In this document: piece after piece, positions 51,890-58,890 of the stretch
How the letters are laid out: each line of letters starts with the position of its first letter
Numbering within the stretch: position 1 is the stretch's first letter
Assembly: GCA_009917695.1 (NCBI GenBank)
Contig: JAACJG010000020.1
Location: 1-58,890, forward strand
DNA length: 58,890 bases
Source of the DNA: Candidatus Rifleibacterium amylolyticum
GTDB lineage: Bacteria > Muiribacteriota > Ozemobacteria > Ozemobacterales > Ozemobacteraceae
Reading direction: 5' to 3'
Program-made: the position numbers and the translations under genes
The notes under the pieces: generated by a model
What the model was told of the DNA's origin: nothing
The model's input: only the letters and a program-made list of their open reading frames with translations
Database searches by the model: none

Positions 51890-53026
51890 GTGAGTCGACA
51901 ACCTTGCCAGGACAAATCGGTTTTTCTTGCAAAACTTTGTTTTGCAATCTGGTGCTGTACCCTGGTAATCACAGTTTCAGCCGCCGATATCGACTGGAAA
52001 AAGCTCGAAGAAAAAGCGAAGGAATACCAGAACAAGCAGTCTGGCGGCAAAAACATCGAGGTTGGCGGCAAATCGGTCAACATTACGATGCCGTCACAGC
52101 CGACCGGCCGGAACATCGACAACTCTGAACTTGTTCTTTCAGATGCTGATCAGCGTTATATCTCAGTGCATATGAAACTTGCCAACCGGCATTTTTCCCG
52201 CAAGAATTATCCGCGTGCAATCGAAGAGGTCGAGCTTGTATTCGAGCGCCAGCCCGATCATCCGGGTGGACGCTTCATGCGGGCGGTCATCGCGGCACGT
52301 CTCAAAGATCATGTTACCGCCTGGCACAATATCACTATCGCCCGCGATAAAGACCCCGAAAACGCAAAGATCAAAAGCTTCGTCGAAAAGCTGAAAACCG
52401 TGTCACCAGAGCCACAAAAAACAATTGGCGTTCCCGGTATCTTTCGTCCAATTCCTGTGTCTGCCAGCGAAAAGACGTTCGACATCATCGAGAGGCTTCT
52501 CAAAGACCCGTCCAGTCATAATATAACTTCCATAGATTTCGACGACTTCAAGATCGAAGGCAATTCTGTCTGGGTACAGATGCGAATAAACTGCTCTTCT
52601 ATCGTTCAAAAAGCCAACATAGCCGCTGCGCTCGAAAAAGCCAGCAGCGGGCGCTGCGAAATTCTCTCGGGCCCGCCCCCACAAGGCGAAGAAAAACTTC
52701 TCGAAGTCAAGTTTGAGATACCCGAAATGGCAGTAGAAAACAAAGATGTCAAACCAGCTGCCGATCTTCGTGAATTCATCAAACTCATAGCAGAAGAAAC
52801 TGACGTTGCAATAAGTGACTCAGAAGAGCGCGATGCCGAAAACAAGACTCTCGAAACTTCCTATGAAATAGCTTCACGCGATTTCAAAACACTGAATGAC
52901 TTTTTAAGAAAATTGTCGCCTTATGCGATCAAATTCAGACTGATCAACATGAAACTGGCCTATCTGGCAGGCTCACAAGATCTTATCTGGCGCTGCCGCA
53001 TACAGGTTTTTTATCAGCTGAGCTGA
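51890..53026 (+). CDS. Exported TPR-like protein of unknown function
   Basis: 378 residues from a GTG with GGAGAG upstream. Signal anchor or signal peptide (VFLAKLCFAIWCCTLVITVSA). A TPR-like pair at about 88-150 (HMKLANRHFSRKNYPRAIEE, VELVFERQPDHPGGRFMRAV). The C-terminal 200 residues contain two repeated alpha-beta segments reminiscent of FlpD/PilM-like minor domains, but I cannot name them. It lies 49 bp after the STAS gene. Confidence 0.65.
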   Translation: MSRQPCQDKSVFLAKLCFAIWCCTLVITVSAADIDWKKLEEKAKEYQNKQSGGKNIEVGGKSVNITMPSQPTGRNIDNSELVLSDADQRYISVHMKLANRHFSRKNYPRAIEEVELVFERQPDHPGGRFMRAVIAARLKDHVTAWHNITIARDKDPENAKIKSFVEKLKTVSPEPQKTIGVPGIFRPIPVSASEKTFDIIERLLKDPSSHNITSIDFDDFKIEGNSVWVQMRINCSSIVQKANIAAALEKASSGRCEILSGPPPQGEEKLLEVKFEIPEMAVENKDVKPAADLREFIKLIAEETDVAISDSEERDAENKTLETSYEIASRDFKTLNDFLRKLSPYAIKFRLINMKLAYLAGSQDLIWRCRIQVFYQLS

Positions 53027-53105
53027 ACCTGTAAGATTTTTGTTTTTCTTAGTTTAAAAATCTGGCACCCGTTCCGACAGGTAAAAAAAAGTTTGAGGTC
53101 GAACC

Positions 53106-53945
53106 GTGCCATCTGTTTCCACAGTGCGCAGAATATCGCTACTGCTGATTTTGACTCTGGTTGCCCTGAACTGCTCGACAAACAAAGTCAGAGCATTCAA
53201 CGAGCGTGATGTGCTTATGCTCAACGTCGCTCTACCCGCGGCATTTGCGGCCATAAGGGCATACCACAACGGAGAGGATCCGGAAAAAGCAGCTCTGCAG
53301 GCCGCCTTTGGCGGCTACCTCATGCACCAGGGCTTCAAGATGGCGCCTAAAATGCAGGAGCAATCAGCGGCAAAAGCCTGGCAGGCCAAGTGCATGGTTA
53401 ATCTCGGCGCCTCGATAGCCGAGTCAGCCGGCAAAGAGTTTGTATTCAGAATGGATATCGGGCCAGTGTGGCTGATAGCGAAAAATGGCGACGTAAAGAT
53501 TCGGCCAGGCCTCAATTCGGTAATTGCACCGGCAATTCACCTGCTCGAAGGCTCGACTCTTGATTTTGAACGCAGCCTTCGCTACGGCACCATGGCTTTC
53601 AAGCGCAGCTCCGATAAAGATGGCACTCTTGACGGCTCGAGCGCTCTGGCCTACAGCAACGCCAACACTTTCACCACCAACGGAACCGGTGCCCATGCCG
53701 GACACGAACTGGTACACACTTTTCAATACCGCCGTGATGCCATGTATCCTCTGCGCGTCGGCAACTTCATCAAGGGCTTCGACGAATATCTTGGCGACCG
53801 CTGGGTCGATGATACCGCCTGGAGCATAAACTGGGGTCTGCAGTGCGCATGGGCCGATGCCACCGGCCGCAGCAAAGATTTTGACATTCCCATGGAAAAA
53901 GAAGCATACTACCTTGAGAAGCGTTATCGCGAACCATGGCGCTGA
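53106..53945 (+). CDS. Exported protein with HExxH-like motif
   Basis: 279 residues from a GTG. Signal peptide or lipoprotein signal (ISLLLILTLVALNCS, with Cys as a possible lipid site). Near residue 200, AGHELVHTFQYRRD has the HExxH pattern of zinc peptidases, and FDEYLGDRWVDDTAWS follows, but a third ligand is uncertain. Several large membrane-less enzymes and DUFs share AHELxHTxQ motifs without being proteases. Starts 80 bp after the previous gene. Confidence 0.6.
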   Translation: MPSVSTVRRISLLLILTLVALNCSTNKVRAFNERDVLMLNVALPAAFAAIRAYHNGEDPEKAALQAAFGGYLMHQGFKMAPKMQEQSAAKAWQAKCMVNLGASIAESAGKEFVFRMDIGPVWLIAKNGDVKIRPGLNSVIAPAIHLLEGSTLDFERSLRYGTMAFKRSSDKDGTLDGSSALAYSNANTFTTNGTGAHAGHELVHTFQYRRDAMYPLRVGNFIKGFDEYLGDRWVDDTAWSINWGLQCAWADATGRSKDFDIPMEKEAYYLEKRYREPWR

Positions 53946-53987
53946 TTCAGATCTGATAAATTCGAGGCAGAGACTGCAAAAGTCAGT

Positions 53988-56192
53988 ATGAACGACTCTT
54001 TTATAGCTACGGCTGTTCCGCTCTGCAAAGTTAAGCTCAGACTATTCATCAATACTCTGAAGGTCAAAGCCACCGGAAAAAAAGCGGCAATGTTTTTCTG
54101 CGCCGCTGTTATTCTAATGTTCATTATTGGCACGGCAGTATCTGATCTTTTCAGCATGGTTGACGCTGCCGCCAGCGGGCCAAGAGCAGTTTTGATCGAA
54201 TGGATCATCGGTTTTATCATCTTATATGGAATCATGATAGTGTTCGTCAGCGACCTGCTCACCGGACACACAATCAATGCCGGTCAGATGAGTTCTGATT
54301 TCGACTATCTGACGACACTGCCGGTGTCGCCGGCCAGTCTGTTCTGTGTCAAAACATTTGAACGGGTGGCCAGTGATTACATCGGCGTAATGTTTCTTTT
54401 AACCGGCTTCCTAACTGCGACCTGTCGCAACGGCATCAGCCTGACCGCCATAACCCTGTCATTACTCCTGTTTGCCCAGATCAGCATATTGATCGGCACC
54501 GTCATCAATCTCACCATGCTCTTTCTCCGTCGCTATCTGCCGGTCAGCTCGATAAACAATTTCTTCTCTATTTTTGGTTACCTGGCCGGCTTTGCCATTT
54601 TTATTCCATATATGCTGATCGATCAGGCAGATGGCCCGGTCGGCCATTATCTTACGAGCTTTATCATCGAGAACCAGGAATTGATATTTGCTCTCAAACC
54701 TTTGCGCTGGCTTGGTGCCATTCTCTACAAGGCTGGCTTTGTTACCGAATTCTGGCAGTTCAGCGGCCTCTGGCTTGCGGCCATGTTGTTCTTTGGTCTG
54801 CTGCTTTATCGCTCCCTCGATGCTGGCGCACTGGCAATCAGAAAAACCCGGACAAACAAACAACCGCGCAAGACCGGCTACTTTTCAGGACTTGCACAAA
54901 AAGACTACCTGCTGCTGCAGAGTGATTACAACATAAGAGTAAACGCTCTGCTGACACCAGTTTCGCTGATACTGATAAATGTGCTGATAACCAGAGAAGC
55001 ATTTGAACTGATGTCGTTCAACTCCGGTCTTAACATGATTTACGCCGGCATCATCTATTTCTGCATGTTCGGCGCGACCAATGCCATCGGCAGCGAAGGG
55101 CGCACAATAGCTCTGCTCGAGACTCTGCCACTGCACCCGCAAGAAATTCTTAAACGCAAATTCACTTTCTGGCTGGCAGTTTCATCGGTAATTTTTCTTC
55201 CGCTTGCTGCCGGCACGAGCTGGTATATGGAATTCGAACTGACCACAGCATTGCGCGTGGTGTTGATGACCTTTCTATTCACCTGCGCCAGCGTCTGGGC
55301 GGCACTGCAATTTTCAGCAATCTTTCCGAAATTCGACAGCAAAATGCTGCAACAGAGTTCAAGCATCTGGGCCAAGGCCGGGGGCTTCTTGCTGCTGTTG
55401 ATGCTGATACCCATAAAGGAACTCAGTCTGCTGAATTTTTACAGCCTGCTGATATTCGTATTGATTGTGGTTTTTCTCAACATGAAAGCGCGAGTTCTGC
55501 TGTTCTACCGCACAGAAGAAAGCCAGCACGAGGGGCCGCGGCAGGAATGGTTCAACTTCATGCTGCTCATGCTGGCTTTTATCGGCAGTGAAGTCACTGT
55601 CAGACAATTGTTTATGGCTATAGCTCCTACGGTCAATACCGGTTTCTGGTCATGGGTGTTGCCTCTGCTGTTCTTCCTGCCGGTCATGCTCGTAACCACC
55701 ATATCAGGACGACAATCCAGGGAAATAAGCAAAGATGCCGCTCAGCTAAGCCCGGTCTGGCAGTCTGCGGCCGTCATACTTTTATCCAGCCTGCTTCTCG
55801 CACTGCTCAACTGGAGTTTCATTACCCGCACACCTGAATTCAGATTGCTGCTGCACCGCGAATTCGTATATTTCGCTGAATTGATCGAGAAAACCGGTCT
55901 AAGCTTCGATATCTCGGCCTTCATGATCGGAGCCATACTGACCCTGTTCGCCGGCCTGACAACGCTGCTTGCCACAAGAACCGCGGGCAGATTAAATGAC
56001 GACGACCATCATCTGCGCACGATCTCTGTTTTTGCGATTCTGCCGGCGATAGCCCCTTCCCAGCTCATGATTCCGGCGACAGCAGCCACGATAGTTGCTG
56101 CCATCTGCTACCGCTTATTCAAATGCCCGGTTAGTGCAGCTTTAACAATTGCCATCAGTGTCGCAATTCCTGCCATATTGCTGCTTAACTGA
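53988..56192 (+). CDS. Large ABC-2-like permease or exporter subunit
   Basis: 734 residues with roughly sixteen hydrophobic segments. The motif SSDFDYLTTLPVSPASLFCVK and later ALLETLPLHPQEILKRKF are the 'lowered' cytoplasmic loops seen in ABC-2 type permeases after helix 2 or 3, here present twice, suggesting an internal duplication. No ABC ATPase gene lies next to it in the window. The C-terminal ~200 residues look like a separate membrane block. Substrate unknown. Confidence 0.65.
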   Translation: MNDSFIATAVPLCKVKLRLFINTLKVKATGKKAAMFFCAAVILMFIIGTAVSDLFSMVDAAASGPRAVLIEWIIGFIILYGIMIVFVSDLLTGHTINAGQMSSDFDYLTTLPVSPASLFCVKTFERVASDYIGVMFLLTGFLTATCRNGISLTAITLSLLLFAQISILIGTVINLTMLFLRRYLPVSSINNFFSIFGYLAGFAIFIPYMLIDQADGPVGHYLTSFIIENQELIFALKPLRWLGAILYKAGFVTEFWQFSGLWLAAMLFFGLLLYRSLDAGALAIRKTRTNKQPRKTGYFSGLAQKDYLLLQSDYNIRVNALLTPVSLILINVLITREAFELMSFNSGLNMIYAGIIYFCMFGATNAIGSEGRTIALLETLPLHPQEILKRKFTFWLAVSSVIFLPLAAGTSWYMEFELTTALRVVLMTFLFTCASVWAALQFSAIFPKFDSKMLQQSSSIWAKAGGFLLLLMLIPIKELSLLNFYSLLIFVLIVVFLNMKARVLLFYRTEESQHEGPRQEWFNFMLLMLAFIGSEVTVRQLFMAIAPTVNTGFWSWVLPLLFFLPVMLVTTISGRQSREISKDAAQLSPVWQSAAVILLSSLLLALLNWSFITRTPEFRLLLHREFVYFAELIEKTGLSFDISAFMIGAILTLFAGLTTLLATRTAGRLNDDDHHLRTISVFAILPAIAPSQLMIPATAATIVAAICYRLFKCPVSAALTIAISVAIPAILLLN

Positions 56193-56289
56193 GAACATTT
56201 TCACGAAATTCTACCGCACAAAAAAATCTGCTTGCGTTAACCTGCAATTTTTATACTTTCTCTGACCATGCCTTGACATGGAGGTTTTT

Positions 56290-56844
56290 ATGTTTAATCG
56301 CAAGCCGGTATTAGTGTTTGCCCTGCTGCTCGTCGCCATGGCAATAGTGGCGTCGCAGGTAATGGCGAACCTGAACGAATGGGAATCCGCTGAAAACTAT
56401 GTCTCGATGAATCCTGATATGGCCTATGCTCATTCCAATCGCTACCTGCAGACGGCAGGACAGTATGACAGAAATGGCGACGGCCGTGTCGATCTTATCA
56501 TCGCCGATCGCAACGGTGACGGGCGCGCCGATTACTGGGCGACCGACCGCAATTTCGACAGCAAGTTCAATGACTATCAGTATGACCGCAATTTTGACAG
56601 TCGTATCGACCAGTGGGAATACGACCTGAACGGCAACGGCATATCTGACAAAATCTACGTAGATGCTGACGGCGACGGGCGCGCCGAGCTCTACGCCATG
56701 CTCAATCCGATTACCCGCACCTATACCTGGTATGGCAACATGAATTCGGTTCAGGCCTCAGGCCAGATGGCATTCCCGGCCATGCCAAGCCGAAGCACCT
56801 ACCAGAAAAGCTACAAAGGCGGCCGAGTCGGCGATTCTGACTAA
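56290..56844 (+). CDS. Exported calcium-binding repeat protein
   Basis: 184 residues from ATG 56290 (GGAGG 5 nt upstream; an in-frame ATG at 56278 overlaps the SD). A signal peptide (VLVFALLLVAMAIVASQVMA) is followed by six Asp-rich loops: DRNGDGRVD, DRNGDGRAD, DRNFDSKFN, DRNFDSRID, DLNGNGISD, DADGDGRAE. These match the dockerin/EF-hand-like DxDxDG loops that bind calcium. Possibly an outer-surface protein stabilised by calcium. Confidence 0.8.
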   Translation: MFNRKPVLVFALLLVAMAIVASQVMANLNEWESAENYVSMNPDMAYAHSNRYLQTAGQYDRNGDGRVDLIIADRNGDGRADYWATDRNFDSKFNDYQYDRNFDSRIDQWEYDLNGNGISDKIYVDADGDGRAELYAMLNPITRTYTWYGNMNSVQASGQMAFPAMPSRSTYQKSYKGGRVGDSD

Positions 56845-56886
56845 TATCTCCCCATAGCGGACTGATTACGCGCACCCGCTTGCGCA

Positions 56887-56916
56887 GCGACCCGGTCGAA
56901 CAGCCGGGTTGCTTTT
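56887..56916 (+). terminator. Terminator after the calcium-binding protein gene
   Basis: GCGACCCGG (56887-56895) pairs with CCGGGTTGC (56904-56912, one G-T), 8-nt loop, then TTTT. Confidence 0.85.
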
Positions 56917-57017
56917 GTCTGCAGATTTTGCAACAACTTCGACCTTGTTTTCTGGGGCTTGTAGTTGGCTGGCCGGGAGCTTATAATCATTAAAAAAACG
57001 GCCGGAGGCTGCGAGCG

Positions 57018-58607
57018 ATGAAAAGAAGTTATGGGCTGACAGTACTGCTGCTGACAGCTTTTTTGTATTTTAATCTACAGGTGAGCGGAGAAAGTCTGCC
57101 AGAACTGGAAAACGCCAGCGAAACGACACAGGTTCAAGCGGTTGCGAATGCGACAGTGGTGCCTGAGATTGGACCAGAGACAACAGAAGATATCCCAGAT
57201 TCGGAGGTCAGCGAAGACTCCCCGGATGAATCGGCTGACAGCAAAGAGAACAGTGAAATTGACACCGCAGAAGAACCCGGCGAAGGCTATGCAGAAACGA
57301 ATGAAAAAGCTGACTCAGACACAGGTGCGCTGACAGAACCTGATGTCGAGACCGACATCAAGGTGCAGTCTGCAAGTGAGGCTGGCGATGCTGATATTAA
57401 GCTTACTGATGATACTGGCGACACCGAGGTCGACACTGCAACAGAAACAGAACCTGAGGCTGAACTCGAAGCTCCCGACCCTTTCGCTGCCGAGCCTTAC
57501 GCGCAAAGCTCGCTCAAAGATATCGAAGAATACTTTATCAGCAATCATGAGCTGGCCGAAAAATCGGCAGAATTCAGCGAACGCGCTCTTGCCATAATTG
57601 CCGGCAGCAGCGAAGACCGCAACTTTCGCCGGCAATGCGAGTTTCTCACCCGGGCCGCCAATCACAACGTCTACGCTGCCGGACTGGCTCTTATCGTTAT
57701 GCCTCGACTTCTCGAAGTAAGTAACCTCGTCGTCGAAAACTCGATCAAGACCTTGATGAACACATTTACCGATGAGCTGATCAGCGAACCACTGGCGCGC
57801 GGAATCCGGCTGAGTGAGCTTGGCAATCATCTTAACAGCCAGGCAGAACTGGCAAAGCTGCTAAGGCAGCTTTCTGTAAAGATCGATGATTTCTGCGATC
57901 AGACTGAGTTGCAGAACTCGCGACGGCATGTTCAGGGCAGAATTCCAGAGTTTCTGCGCGCAGTCAACCGCGACATGGTCGTCCTGATAAGACAACAGAG
58001 AGAACAACTTGACCGTTTACTGAATCAGCTCGACCAGCATCTTAAATTCTGTCAGATTAACCTCGAGTATTTTCTGGCAGTAAGCGATCATGCTCCGGCA
58101 GTAATGCAGGGATCACAGATCGGGCGCATACTGCGCAGCTGTCTCGATTTCGCAGTCAGTCTGCGCAACTATCGCAAAGAATACGAAGCCTTCGCATACA
58201 GATATTCCGCTTTAATCAAAGCTCGCCTGACTGATATCGAAAAGCTCGTCGGCAGCAATTCACGTCGCAACGCCCGTATCGCGGCCTTCACCGGTAACTT
58301 CCCGGTGCGCGACCGCGACGAAATGCCAGAAAAGGACTTTTCAGCGGTCGAAACATTACAACAGACACTGAGATTGCTTGATGCGATGCGCGAGCAATCA
58401 GACCGGCTTATGCGTGACGAGTCTTCTTCCATCAGCGCAGACAATCCGATTGCCCCGGAAGCCTTTGAACAGCTCAAAAGCGAACTGAGCCGACACCTCA
58501 ACTCAACCAGCTGGCCAATTAAAAAGCTTATAGAGCTGAAAGAGCCGGTTTATTACGAAAGCGAAAGTCCTCTCGCAACCGATGTCGCCGACGTTGAAAA
58601 CAATTAG
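57018..58607 (+). CDS. Exported protein with acidic linker and helical domain
   Basis: 529 residues; GGAGG upstream. Signal peptide (YGLTVLLLTAFLYFNLQVSG); residues about 28-160 are a highly acidic Glu/Asp/Thr/Ser linker; residues about 165-525 are helical (RQQREQLDRLLNQLDQHLKF), likely coiled coil. No family recognised. The acidic part could bind calcium or cell-wall material; this is speculation. A MITE begins 18 bp after the stop. Confidence 0.65.
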   Translation: MKRSYGLTVLLLTAFLYFNLQVSGESLPELENASETTQVQAVANATVVPEIGPETTEDIPDSEVSEDSPDESADSKENSEIDTAEEPGEGYAETNEKADSDTGALTEPDVETDIKVQSASEAGDADIKLTDDTGDTEVDTATETEPEAELEAPDPFAAEPYAQSSLKDIEEYFISNHELAEKSAEFSERALAIIAGSSEDRNFRRQCEFLTRAANHNVYAAGLALIVMPRLLEVSNLVVENSIKTLMNTFTDELISEPLARGIRLSELGNHLNSQAELAKLLRQLSVKIDDFCDQTELQNSRRHVQGRIPEFLRAVNRDMVVLIRQQREQLDRLLNQLDQHLKFCQINLEYFLAVSDHAPAVMQGSQIGRILRSCLDFAVSLRNYRKEYEAFAYRYSALIKARLTDIEKLVGSNSRRNARIAAFTGNFPVRDRDEMPEKDFSAVETLQQTLRLLDAMREQSDRLMRDESSSISADNPIAPEAFEQLKSELSRHLNSTSWPIKKLIELKEPVYYESESPLATDVADVENN

Positions 58608-58624
58608 AGGGTATAAAACAAACT

Positions 58625-58769
58625 CTAGTCGTCTGTCAACATTGAATCTGCGAGTTATATGTCATTGCGAGCGAAGCGAAGCAATCTCATGGTCAGAGAG
58701 ATTGCTTCGTCGCTGCGCTCCTCGCAATGACTGTTTTTAAACCTATATTCAAATGTGACAGAGGACTAG
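58625..58769. mobile_element. MITE-like palindromic element, copy D (complete)
   Basis: 145 bp, CTAG at both ends. Terminal repeats: left CTAGTCGTCTGTCAACATTG..., right (read outward-in) CTAGTCCTCTGTCACATTTG. Core hairpin TCATTGCGAGCGAAGCGAAG ... GCAATCTC / GAGATTGCTTCGTCGCTGCG ... CTCGCAATGA. Its right CTAG is shared with the end of the neighbouring IS630-type element. Confidence 0.85.
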
Positions 58770-58890
58770 TGCTTTGTCAAAGTTGAGTTTGCGGATAAAG
58801 TGATTTCAGTTTAATCCTGGCGTCTTCAGTTGAGAACTGCCAGTCTACGGTTTTCTGGGTTTTGTTTCGACAATCAGTCCATGCCGTCAC
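58767..58890 (-). mobile_element. IS630-type insertion sequence, 3' end (partial)
   Basis: The terminal sequence, from the TA inward, is TAGTGCTTTGTCAAAGTTGA, closely like the MITE terminal repeats. It contains the end of a transposase gene and continues past the window edge. Confidence 0.8.
58777..58890 (-). CDS. IS630-family transposase, C-terminal fragment
   Basis: 37 codons plus TGA, open to the window edge. The translation ends WQFSTEDARIKLKSLYP followed by QTQL, which matches the C-terminus typical of IS630-family transposases (W-x-F-T-x-x-D-A-R-I-K-L-K-x-L-Y-P). IS630 elements use a DDE transposase and duplicate a TA target. The gene begins beyond the window. Confidence 0.85.
   Translation of the reverse strand: MTAWTDCRNKTQKTVDWQFSTEDARIKLKSLYPQTQL

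Noticed and set aside
55500-56192. A CPBP-type membrane protease at the C-terminus of the ABC-2-like protein.
   Set aside because: The EExxxR and HxxxN/B motifs of that family are not visible.

Overview
The window looks like a chromosomal segment of a diderm (LPS-type) bacterium with mid-range GC. It encodes LpxK and an LPS/S-layer-type envelope (CsaB-like pyruvyl transferase, an SLH-domain protein, an OmpH/Skp-like protein). It also carries conserved housekeeping blocks: smc-ftsY and rpsF-ssb-rpsR-DUF2232-rplI followed by dnaB. The DUF2232 gene in the S6/S18/L9 operon, the class III-like prepilins and the many large secreted proteins of unknown function suggest a poorly sampled lineage. A Riflebacteria-like phylum is my guess, not something the sequence proves.

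Layout. 1-2077: end of an integrated element (possible IS21-type end, an ORF6N/ERCC4 chimera and a P4-type tyrosine integrase) abutting a tRNA-Met/tRNA-fMet/tRNA-Leu operon (2078-2362) with a clear sigma70 promoter. 2543-11269: a tight operon of three prepilin-like proteins, a coiled-coil OmpH-like protein, a 1607-residue secreted protein and a lipoprotein-like protein. Its order resembles the pilV-pilX-pilW-pilY1 minor pilin operons. 11257-16322 (minus): smc and a membrane-anchored ftsY. 16586-22237: a 49-residue membrane peptide, a lone molybdenum hydroxylase large subunit, a multi-pass membrane protein and a secreted phospholipase-D-like protein. 22377-28853: envelope glycan and lipid A genes (tandem-fused glycosyltransferases, a third glycosyltransferase, CsaB, LpxK, PAP2 phosphatase). 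29034-33047 (minus): replication and ribosome genes. 33336-41646 (minus): GT39-like enzyme, zinc metallopeptidase lipoprotein, YqgF-like nuclease, MoaC-MOSC fusion, ADP-ribosylglycohydrolase, and a metallo-beta-lactamase/cNMP-binding protein. 41959-58607 (plus, except tpx): lipoprotein, unknown membrane proteins, Nth, a DEAD-box helicase behind a structured leader, a zinc phospholipase C/nuclease fused to a DNA-binding HhH motif, the SLH protein, a STAS regulator, several exported unknowns, an ABC-2-like permease and a calcium-binding repeat protein.

The most striking non-gene signals are as follows. (1) A family of ~120-150 bp palindromic elements has CTAG-ended terminal repeats that match the end of an IS630-type insertion sequence entering at the right edge; they look like MITEs mobilised by that transposase, and they sit at gene 3' ends. 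(2) At least eight intergenic tracts of a degenerate 6-bp repeat (CGATTA/CGAGCA) are present. (3) A predicted three-way-junction RNA lies in the leader of the DEAD-box helicase. (4) Several promoters place the -10 box 6-7 nt before the ATG, implying leaderless mRNAs.

All family assignments come from reading motifs by eye; no database search was possible.
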